NCBI GenBank assembly: GCA_021806125.1
Contig: JAJZYC010000076.1
Coordinates: forward strand, 1-7,258
Length of the DNA stretch: 7,258 bases
Reading direction: 5' to 3'
Source of the DNA: a bacterium
GTDB taxonomy: Bacteria > SZUA-79 > Acidulodesulfobacterales > Acidulodesulfobacteraceae
In this document: positions 1 to 5,725 of the stretch, piece by piece
How the letters are laid out: the number at the start of each line of letters is the position of its first letter
How positions within the stretch are numbered: position 1 is the first letter of the stretch
Notes under the pieces: model-generated
What the model was told of the DNA's origin: nothing
Database searches by the model: none
What the model saw: the letters and a program-made list of their open reading frames with translations, nothing else
Position numbers and translations under genes: made by a program

Positions 1-2061
1 AAAAAGCAGGATATTGAAGTTATTAAAGAAGAAGTAAAATCTTTGATAAAAAATAACGATTTCAAAAGATTGTTTTTAATAACCGATGCCTTAAGGCTGA
101 ACTTTACGGTTGAAGAAATAAACGAATTTTCTAAAGTCGATAAATGGTTTCTTAATCAGATTAACCAGATAGTAGAACAGGAGAAAAAACTGTTTCTCTC
201 AGTCAATCCGATAGAAGATATCGAGCTTATAAGAGAATCTAAAGAAACGGGCTTTTCAAACAGAATAATCGCAAAATTAATTACAAGAAAAGCCGACGGC
301 AGCCATATTTCGTCCGAGGAATATCTGAAAAAATCCGAAGAAGCGATTGATTTAATAGAAAAAACGGAAGAAATTATAGACGAATTATGCCGCACGAATA
401 ATATAGCAAGAGTATTTAAAAAAGTCGATACGTGCGCGGCTGAGTTTGAAGCGGCTACCCCTTATATGTATTCGTCTTACGATAAATTCAACGAAATTAA
501 GCCTCTTGAAAACGAAAAAGTTATCATACTGGGAAGCGGTCCCAACAGAATAGGGCAGGGCATAGAATTTGATTATTGCTGCGTTCATTGTTCGTTTGCT
601 TTGAAAGAAAATAATTATTCGTCTATTATGCTGAACTGCAATCCTGAAACAGTTTCCACCGATTACGATACTTCATCGCGCCTTTATTTCGAACCTTTAA
701 CTTTCGAAGATACGGCGGCAATCTGTGAAGCCGAAAATAATCCTCCGGTTATACTGCAGTTCGGCGGACAAACGCCTTTGAAGTTAGCGAAAAAATTTGA
801 CTCGAAAGGCATTAAAATACTAGGCACGCCTTTTAAATATATAGATATAGCGGAGGACAGGGAAAAGTTTAAAAATATAATAAATAAATTGGAGCTTAAA
901 CAGCCTGAAAGCGCCATGGCGTTCAACGGCGAAGAGATATATGAAAAGGCCGGAGCCATAGGATTTCCGGTTTTATTAAGGCCTTCTTACGTTCTGGGCG
1001 GAAGGGCAATGGAAGTAATATATAACGAAAGCGGACTTACGGAATATATTAAGAAAATATTTCTGCAGGACGTTTCTTTTCCCATATTGATAGATAAATT
1101 CCTGGAAGATGCCATAGAGGTTGACGTAGATGCTTTAAGCGATACGGAATCCGTTTATATTGCGGGAATAATGGAGCATATAGAAGAAGCGGGCGTGCAT
1201 TCGGGAGACAGCGCCTGTTCTCTGCCTGCATTTTCTTTAGATGCGAATGCGGTGGAAAAGATAAAAGATATTACGGAAATAATATGCCGCGAATTTCACG
1301 TTAAAGGGCTCGTAAATATTCAGTATGCGGTAAAAAATAATGAAATATACATAATAGAGGTTAATCCGAGGGCATCAAGAACCGTCCCGTTTATAGGAAA
1401 AGCCACCGGAGTTCCCGTCGCAAAATTAGCGACCAAGATTCTTCTCGGTGAAAAACTTAAAGATTTCGGTCTTGGGCGGTCATTTAATATTAACTATTAC
1501 TGCGTTAAGGAAGCCGTGTTTCCGTTTTCTAAATTTTCAAACGTCGATCCTATGCTCGGTCCGGAAATGAGGTCAACAGGTGAAGTTATGGGAATAGATG
1601 CAAGCTTTGGAATGGCTTACGCGAAATCGCAGATAGCGGCCGGACAGAATTTGCCTCTGTTGGGAAACGTTCTTATAAGCGTTAAAGACGAAGATAAAAG
1701 ATATCTGAAAGAACTCGGCGAATCTTTAACTAAATCGGGTTTAAATATACTTGCCACAAAAGGAACGTCGGAATATCTCGATAGAGCCGGCATTAAAAAC
1801 AAAAGAATAAATAAAGTGAAAGAAGGCCGTCCGCATATAATAGACGCTCTTAAGAATAAAGAAATTTCTATGATTTTCAATACGCCGAGGGGTAAAAAAT
1901 CCTTAGAGGATTCATATATAATAAGGAGGAGCGCCATAGAGTTTTCTCTTCCGTATTATACGACCATGAGGGGGGCGAACGCCGCATGCATGGCAATTAA
2001 GGCACTTAAAGAAAATAATTTATCTGTTAAGGCGTTGCAGGATTATTACAAAGGTATATAA
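1..2061 (+). CDS. carB: Carbamoyl-phosphate synthase large subunit, 5'-truncated by window edge
   Basis: CarB makes carbamoyl phosphate from bicarbonate, ammonia (delivered by the glutaminase CarA) and two ATP, for pyrimidine and arginine synthesis in the cytoplasm. The frame is open from base 1, so the TTG at 43 is not a real start. 686 residues are visible of a usual ~1,070, leaving about 385 N-terminal residues (the first ATP-grasp half) beyond the left edge. The order is: oligomerisation domain (fragment residues ~1-150, with RLFLITDALR and KWFLNQI); the second synthetase half starting near residue 173 (GPNRIGQGIEFDYCC); ATP-grasp signatures FPVLLRPSYVLGGRA (~322-336) and EVNPR (~453-457); and the MGS-like allosteric domain (~555-686, with EGRP at 608-611 and a late TTMRGANA), where family members bind UMP or ornithine. 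All visible motifs are intact. carA is not in the window. Identification is very secure. Confidence 0.98.
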   Translation, partial: KKQDIEVIKEEVKSLIKNNDFKRLFLITDALRLNFTVEEINEFSKVDKWFLNQINQIVEQEKKLFLSVNPIEDIELIRESKETGFSNRIIAKLITRKADGSHISSEEYLKKSEEAIDLIEKTEEIIDELCRTNNIARVFKKVDTCAAEFEAATPYMYSSYDKFNEIKPLENEKVIILGSGPNRIGQGIEFDYCCVHCSFALKENNYSSIMLNCNPETVSTDYDTSSRLYFEPLTFEDTAAICEAENNPPVILQFGGQTPLKLAKKFDSKGIKILGTPFKYIDIAEDREKFKNIINKLELKQPESAMAFNGEEIYEKAGAIGFPVLLRPSYVLGGRAMEVIYNESGLTEYIKKIFLQDVSFPILIDKFLEDAIEVDVDALSDTESVYIAGIMEHIEEAGVHSGDSACSLPAFSLDANAVEKIKDITEIICREFHVKGLVNIQYAVKNNEIYIIEVNPRASRTVPFIGKATGVPVAKLATKILLGEKLKDFGLGRSFNINYYCVKEAVFPFSKFSNVDPMLGPEMRSTGEVMGIDASFGMAYAKSQIAAGQNLPLLGNVLISVKDEDKRYLKELGESLTKSGLNILATKGTSEYLDRAGIKNKRINKVKEGRPHIIDALKNKEISMIFNTPRGKKSLEDSYIIRRSAIEFSLPYYTTMRGANAACMAIKALKENNLSVKALQDYYKGI

Positions 2062-2062
2062 T
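2035..2062 (+). promoter_or_regulatory. Possible sigma70 promoter for greA
   Basis: A perfect TATAAT at 2057-2062 overlaps the carB stop codon. It is preceded at 16 bp by a weak -35, TTGCAG (2035-2040, three of six matches). A second TATAAT lies at 2062-2067. Transcription would start near 2069 and give a leader of about 80 nt before greA. In DNA this AT-rich, TATAAT occurs often by chance, and greA could equally be read through from carB because no terminator separates them. Confidence 0.3.
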
Positions 2063-2101
2063 ATAATAACATTCTAGACAACAGATAATAGAATAAATAG
2101 A

Positions 2102-2132
2102 AGATATTAAAAGATTGCTCAATTTAATATCT
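2102..2132 (+). repeat. 10-bp inverted repeat in greA leader
   Basis: AGATATTAAA (2102-2111) and its exact reverse complement TTTAATATCT (2123-2132) flank an 11-nt spacer. The right arm ends 4 nt before the greA Shine-Dalgarno sequence. The stem is mostly A/T with two G-C pairs' worth of strength at most, and no T-run follows, so it is not a Rho-independent terminator. It could be a weak leader hairpin or an operator-like site, or a chance product of AT-rich sequence. Confidence 0.35.
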
Positions 2133-2136
2133 ATCG

Positions 2137-2142
2137 GGAGGT
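2137..2142 (+). promoter_or_regulatory. Ribosome-binding site that fixes the greA start at TTG 2150
   Basis: GGAGGT is a full match to the anti-Shine-Dalgarno core and lies 7 nt before TTG at 2150. The in-frame GTG at 2141 overlaps this very site, so it cannot be served by it and is unlikely to be the start. Confidence 0.8.
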
Positions 2143-2149
2143 GGTTTCA

Positions 2150-2635
2150 TTGGCGGGAAACGAAAAATCTTTTTATATCACGAAAGAAGGGCACGATAAT
2201 TTAGTTAAAGAATTGAAGAGGTTAAAATCTGTAGAAAGGCCGGCAAATATTAAAGCTATCGAAGAAGCTATAGCCCACGGAGATTTATCGGAAAATGCGG
2301 AGTATCATTCCGCTAAAGAAAAGCAGAGTTTTTTGACGGGTAAAATTATGGAGCTTGAAGACAAAATAGCTCGCGCCCAGATTATAGACGTATCTAAAAT
2401 TTGCGAAGAAAAAGTAGTATTTGGAGCAACCGTAAAATTGCTTGATTTGAATACCGATAAAGAAGTTTCGTATAAAATAGTCGGCGACACGGAATCCGAT
2501 GTTAAAGAAGGAAAAATTTCCATAAGCTCTCCTATAGCCAAGGCTCTTATAGGAAAATGCATAGGCGACGAAGCGAGAATAAACGTTCCTAACGGCGTAA
2601 AAGAGTTCGAGATTATTGACATTAAATATGTTTAA
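2150..2635 (+). CDS. greA: Transcription elongation factor GreA (TTG start)
   Basis: GreA enters the secondary channel of backtracked RNA polymerase and stimulates cleavage of the extruded RNA 3' end, restarting elongation. From TTG 2150 the protein has 161 residues, against about 158 usual. The N-terminal coiled-coil carries the family signature with GDLSENAEY at residues 44-52. Asp45 and Glu48 correspond to the tip acidic residues (Asp41 and Glu44 in E. coli) that hold the catalytic magnesium. The C-terminal FKBP-like domain has the second signature, with SSPIAKALIGK and GDEARINVPNG. The upstream GTG at 2141 would add three residues but sits inside the Shine-Dalgarno sequence. The gene lies about 90 bp after carB in the same direction. 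Its last codons contain the -35 element of the next gene's promoter. The GDLSENAEY acidic tip marks it as a cleavage-competent Gre factor; the choice of GreA over GreB rests on general resemblance. Confidence 0.96.
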   Translation: MAGNEKSFYITKEGHDNLVKELKRLKSVERPANIKAIEEAIAHGDLSENAEYHSAKEKQSFLTGKIMELEDKIARAQIIDVSKICEEKVVFGATVKLLDLNTDKEVSYKIVGDTESDVKEGKISISSPIAKALIGKCIGDEARINVPNGVKEFEIIDIKYV

Positions 2636-2644
2636 TATTATAAT
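2616..2644 (+). promoter_or_regulatory. Perfect-consensus sigma70 promoter for the NifU-like gene
   Basis: TTGACA (2616-2621) and TATAAT (2639-2644) are both exact consensus hexamers with the optimal 17-bp spacing. The -35 lies in the last codons of greA (Ile-Asp-Ile) and the -10 begins 4 bp after its stop. Transcription should start near 2651, leaving a leader of about 60 nt that is almost wholly A/T. A perfect pair at perfect spacing is unlikely to be accidental, even in AT-rich DNA. Activity is inferred. Confidence 0.72.
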
Positions 2645-2710
2645 ATAAAAACATATATAATATATTTATTTTTATATATATGATTTAATTTATATAAAAC
2701 AGGAGGATTT

Positions 2711-2944
2711 ATGGCGTTAGATAAAGCAGAAGTATCGAAGGTCATCGATGAAATCAGGCCTTCATTGCAGTATGACGGCGGAGACGTCGAACTGGTAAAT
2801 ATACACGACGACGGTACCGTTGACGTCAGGCTTAAAGGAGCATGCGCCCACTGCATGGGTTCTATAATGACCCTTAAGGGGGGAATAGAACGCCTGCTTA
2901 AAGAACGTATCCCGGGAGTTAAGGAAGTCAACGCGGTTCAATAG
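2711..2944 (+). CDS. NifU C-terminal-domain (Nfu-type) Fe-S cluster scaffold/carrier protein
   Basis: This small cytoplasmic protein of 77 residues consists only of the Nfu domain, which binds an Fe-S cluster (commonly 4Fe-4S) across a dimer through a CxxC pair and passes it to target enzymes. The pair is Cys45 and Cys48 in GACAHCMGS, followed by the family's typical TLKGGIERLLKERIPGVKEV. The early IRPSLQYDGGDVEL (residues 15-28) is also a hallmark. The more common CxxCP(M/S)S form is replaced by CAHCMGS here, with the metal ligands kept. AGGAGG at 2701-2706 lies 4 nt before the ATG. It has its own strong promoter at 2616-2644 and a terminator 15 bp after its stop, so it is probably monocistronic. 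No IscU, IscS or Suf gene is visible. It lacks the A-type domain of NfuA and the N-terminal IscU-like domain of full NifU, so I give no symbol. Confidence 0.93.
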   Translation: MALDKAEVSKVIDEIRPSLQYDGGDVELVNIHDDGTVDVRLKGACAHCMGSIMTLKGGIERLLKERIPGVKEVNAVQ

Positions 2945-2958
2945 TTAGAAATTTATAG

Positions 2959-3000
2959 TTTAATTAAAAAGCCCGCTTTTTAGCGGGCTTTTTAATTAAA
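2959..3000. terminator. Bidirectional Rho-independent terminator between the NifU-like gene and alr
   Basis: A 19-bp perfect inverted repeat (2959-2977 with 2982-3000) encloses a TTTT loop. The GC core AGCCCGCT/AGCGGGCT is flanked by A5 on one side and T5 on the other, so each strand reads stem followed by TTTTTAATTAA. On the plus strand it ends the Nfu transcript (stop at 2944). On the minus strand it ends alr, and it overlaps the last eleven alr codons and the stop codon (2964-2966). Confidence 0.93.
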
Positions 3001-4175
3001 GAAAAAGGCGTAAAAATTCTTTTATTCGATTTTCCGAAATTCAGGCATATTTCATATGGAATTGTTTGAGCTATCCTTGCAATTTCTTGAATAGTAATTT
3101 CGTTTGCACCGCTTTTTCCTGCTATTATTACTTCATCGCCTGCTTTTATCCCCTGTATTTTCGTTACGTCCGCCATAATAAGATTCATAGTTACCATGCC
3201 TTTTATAGAGGCGAATTTACCGTTTATTAAAACCCTGCCTTTATTGGACATAAGCCTCGGTATTCCGTTGTCGTAGCCAGCGGAAACTATTGCGATATTC
3301 ATATCAATAGGCGCCTTAAAAGTATTATCGTAGGAAACGTAGCCGCCTTTTTTAACTTTTTTAATCTGTAAAATCCTCGATTTTAAGGTCATAAGAGGTT
3401 TAAGTGCGCAAGCGGCAGTATCGTTTTTTTCGGAGTCTAAAAATGCGGAATATTTTGGCTCATCTATATTAGTATTTGGATTAAATCCGTAAAGCGAAAT
3501 TCCGGGTCTAACTGCGTTTGAATAATCTTCTTCTATTTTGTCGTTTAAAAGCGCCGAACTGGCGCTTATATGTACATATAAAAATTTAATGCCGTTTTTA
3601 TTAAAAAGAGAAACCGCCTTTTTAAAATTAGCTATCTGAAAATTTGTATAATTTAAGTCGCTTCCTCCCGAAGATAGATGGCTAAATAAACCTTCGGCGT
3701 TAAAATATTTTTTATTTTCTTTAATGATGTCCGCGGCGGATTTTATCTCTTTCTCATTTAAGCCGAGCCTGTTCATTCCCGAATCATATTTTATATGAAT
3801 ATTCAGAGGCTTATCAATGCCGGCGGATTTCGCCTTATCCAGAAGTATTTTTAGATAATCTAAGCTGAAGGCCCCTATTCTTAAATTTAATTCAGCCGCT
3901 TCTTTCAAATCTTCGGGATAAACACCTTTTAGCATAAGCAGTTTAGCCTGAGGAATTTTTTTTAGGATTGCATCGGCTTCGCTGATATTTATAATTCCAA
4001 AAAAATCTATTCCGGCGTTAAAAAGTGTTTCTGCGGACGGAACGAGTCCATGTCCGTAGGCATCCGATTTAATAATTGCTAAAATTGTTTTGTTTTTTGC
4101 CGATTTAATGAGTCTTATAAAGTTTATATTGTTTTTAAGGTTATCAAGATTTATATAGAGAGAGGTATCGTTCAT
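2964..4175 (-). CDS. alr: Alanine racemase (PLP-dependent), with C-terminal tail encoded by the terminator
   Basis: Alr interconverts L- and D-alanine in the cytoplasm, supplying D-Ala for peptidoglycan. From ATG 4175 it has 403 residues (family usually 360-380). PLP-binding Lys36 lies in AIIKSDAYGHG. Lys129 and Arg136 lie in KYDSGMNRLG; Arg223 in VRPGISLYG is the arginine facing the PLP nitrogen. Tyr282 in VSYDNTF is the likely second catalytic base. The N-terminal fold is a TIM-type barrel, followed by a beta domain. The usual GR(V/I)xMD near the active-site entrance reads GMVTMN (326-331), losing the Arg and Asp. There is a short insert at ~234-257. Residues 393-403 are encoded by the terminator stem. 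The start is uncertain: in-frame ATGs at 4202, 4217 and 4226 exist and none has a clear Shine-Dalgarno site. I chose 4175 because MNDTSLYINLDNL gives the normal family spacing. Confidence 0.93.
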   Translation of the reverse strand: MNDTSLYINLDNLKNNINFIRLIKSAKNKTILAIIKSDAYGHGLVPSAETLFNAGIDFFGIINISEADAILKKIPQAKLLMLKGVYPEDLKEAAELNLRIGAFSLDYLKILLDKAKSAGIDKPLNIHIKYDSGMNRLGLNEKEIKSAADIIKENKKYFNAEGLFSHLSSGGSDLNYTNFQIANFKKAVSLFNKNGIKFLYVHISASSALLNDKIEEDYSNAVRPGISLYGFNPNTNIDEPKYSAFLDSEKNDTAACALKPLMTLKSRILQIKKVKKGGYVSYDNTFKAPIDMNIAIVSAGYDNGIPRLMSNKGRVLINGKFASIKGMVTMNLIMADVTKIQGIKAGDEVIIAGKSGANEITIQEIARIAQTIPYEICLNFGKSNKRIFTPFSLIKKPAKKRAF

Positions 4176-4237
4176 AAGTTTTATTTTAAGAAAAAACGGC
4201 ATAAAAGTCAATTTCATAAGATTCATGTCATTCGGTC

Positions 4238-4266
4238 TTGTCTGAAAACGCAGTTTCTGGTATTAT
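4238..4266 (+). promoter_or_regulatory. Extended -10 sigma70 promoter for tldD
   Basis: TTGTCT (4238-4243, four of six) and TATTAT (4261-4266, five of six) are spaced 17 bp apart. TGG immediately before the -10 provides an extended -10 TGn element. The expected start near 4273 leaves a 27-nt leader containing the tldD ribosome-binding site. The -10 overlaps the predicted alr -10 on the other strand. Confidence 0.55.
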
Positions 4267-4289
4267 ATTAACTAATGTATAACTTTGAA
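4262..4289 (-). promoter_or_regulatory. Probable sigma70 promoter for alr
   Basis: Read on the minus strand, TTCAAA (4289-4284, four of six) and a perfect TATAAT (4267-4262) are 16 bp apart. Transcription would start near 4255, giving a leader of 29 to 80 nt depending on which alr ATG is used. Five of the six -10 positions are shared with the tldD -10 on the opposite strand. Confidence 0.4.
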
Positions 4290-4295
4290 GAGGGG
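4290..4295 (+). promoter_or_regulatory. Ribosome-binding site that fixes the tldD start at ATG 4300
   Basis: The purine tract GAGGGG lies 4 nt before ATG 4300. An in-frame TTG at 4285 precedes and would encode this tract, so the TTG is unlikely to be the start. Confidence 0.65.
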
Positions 4296-4299
4296 AAAA

Positions 4300-5715
4300 A
4301 TGAATTTAAACGATATAGATTATAATGCCGTTATAAAAAGCGCCCGCCTTAGCGGCGAAGATTTCGTAGATATTTTTATAGAATCTAAGATTTCTACTTT
4401 ATTGTCGAACGAGGGCAAAAGGCTTGAAAAAGCTATTAACGGGATGATTCAGGGCGCTGGTTTAAGGCTTATTTCAAATAAAAAAACATATTATGCTTAT
4501 ACTAATAACCTCGAAGAAAATAATTTAATAAATATCGCAAAAGAATTAAAGAACGCAGCCGCAGACGATATTAATAAAAAGGATAAAAAAGATGCCGGGT
4601 TTAAATCTTTAAATTTTAACGAAAAACAGCCCAAAATAGATTTTAATATAATAAAGGATATTGCAGCCGTTTCTATAGACGAAAAGCTAAAAACAGTAGA
4701 GCCTGCCGTTGAATATTCATGGGGATTTGATAAAAGAGTCGTTCAGGTTAATATTACCTATTCGGATTACAGGCAGGACGTTATGATAATAAATTCCGCA
4801 GGGGATTTTGTAAAAGATTACAGGGAGAATATGGCATTTCTTGTTCATGTAGTGGTTTCGAATGGAGAAAGAGTCGAGGTAGGCTATGAATCTGCAGGTG
4901 GATTTACCGGATTTGAATTTTTCGATAAAAACGCTCCTGAAGATATTGCTAAAAAAGCTCTAAACCGGGCATTGACCCAGCTAGAAGCCCCATTTGCGCC
5001 TTCCGGAACTATGCCTGTAGTATTATCCAGCGAAGCAGGAGGCACTATGATACACGAAGCAATCGGACACGGTTTAGAGGCGGATATTGCCGGAAACGGC
5101 TTAAGCGTATATTCGGATAAGATAGGAGAACCGGTTGCATCAAGCCTGATAACGGTTATAGACGATTCTTCTTTAGCAGGAAAACGCGGTTTTTATAGGT
5201 TTGACGATGAAGGAACTTATTCGGATAAGAATGTTCTGGTCGAGAGCGGGGTCCTTAAAAAATATATGTCGGACAGGCTTTCATATATAAAATACGGGTA
5301 TGAACTGACCGGCAACGGCAGAAGACAGTCTTACGAGCATGTTCCGATAGTCAGAATGTCGAATACGATGATAGCCCCGGGAAAATCTAACCCGGAAGAT
5401 ATTATAAAAAGCGTTGATGACGGCATTTTCGTAAAAAAAATGGGCGGAGGACAGGTAAATACCGTTACCGGAGACTTCGTATTCGACGTTATGGAAGGTT
5501 ATGCTATAAAGAACGGAGTTGTGGGCGAGGCTGTCAGCGGCGCTACTCTTATGGGAAACGGACCGGATATATTAAAAAATATCGATATGGTAGGAAACGA
5601 TTTAGGTTTCGGAATCGGCACGTGCGGAAAAGACGGGCAGGGAGTTCCGGTTGCCGATGCCCAGCCTACTCTTAGAATTCCGTCGATAATAGTAGGCGGT
5701 AAAAATTCAAAATAA
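4300..5715 (+). CDS. tldD: TldD-family zinc metalloprotease
   Basis: TldD is the catalytic half of the cytoplasmic TldD/TldE(PmbA) protease, known from E. coli to trim unfolded peptides, mature microcin B17 and degrade the CcdA antitoxin. From ATG 4300 the protein has 471 residues (E. coli TldD about 480). Rough domains are the N-terminal segment (~10-80), a middle domain (~110-215) and the C-terminal catalytic domain (~225-465). The zinc site is complete: His252, Glu253 and His257 in HEAIGHGLEAD, with the third ligand Cys442 in GTCGKDGQGVPV. The intact motif separates it from TldE/PmbA, which lacks HExxxH. A partner pmbA/tldE gene is not in the window. It diverges from alr and is followed 10 bp later by the penicillin-binding protein gene, probably in the same operon. 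The earlier in-frame TTG (4285) encodes the ribosome-binding site and was rejected as start. Confidence 0.95.
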   Translation: MNLNDIDYNAVIKSARLSGEDFVDIFIESKISTLLSNEGKRLEKAINGMIQGAGLRLISNKKTYYAYTNNLEENNLINIAKELKNAAADDINKKDKKDAGFKSLNFNEKQPKIDFNIIKDIAAVSIDEKLKTVEPAVEYSWGFDKRVVQVNITYSDYRQDVMIINSAGDFVKDYRENMAFLVHVVVSNGERVEVGYESAGGFTGFEFFDKNAPEDIAKKALNRALTQLEAPFAPSGTMPVVLSSEAGGTMIHEAIGHGLEADIAGNGLSVYSDKIGEPVASSLITVIDDSSLAGKRGFYRFDDEGTYSDKNVLVESGVLKKYMSDRLSYIKYGYELTGNGRRQSYEHVPIVRMSNTMIAPGKSNPEDIIKSVDDGIFVKKMGGGQVNTVTGDFVFDVMEGYAIKNGVVGEAVSGATLMGNGPDILKNIDMVGNDLGFGIGTCGKDGQGVPVADAQPTLRIPSIIVGGKNSK

Positions 5716-5725
5716 CGATAACGGA

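Noticed and set aside
43..45. TTG as the carB start
   Set aside because: The frame is open to base 1 and the upstream residues continue the conserved oligomerisation region, so the gene is cut by the window edge.
1617..1937. 106-codon minus-strand open frame inside carB
   Set aside because: It is the antisense of the conserved MGS-like domain; its serine- and leucine-rich content is typical of a shadow frame. The shorter antisense frames at 156-395, 385-588, 684-959 and 1049-1231 are rejected for the same reason.
2062..2149. Possible riboswitch or small RNA between carB and greA
   Set aside because: At 88 bp, with only one weak AT stem and no terminator or known aptamer features, there is no support beyond a simple leader.
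2305..2622. 105-codon minus-strand open frame opposite greA
   Set aside because: It is antisense to the conserved GreA signatures, with no start signal and no domain.
2638..2931. Minus-strand open frame opposite the Nfu gene
   Set aside because: It mirrors a gene with intact CxxC motif, consensus promoter and Shine-Dalgarno site, has no ribosome-binding site of its own and shows no recognisable domain.
4278..4283. TATAAC as an alternative tldD -10
   Set aside because: The start would fall in the ribosome-binding site and no -35 lies at the proper distance; the extended -10 at 4261 is better.
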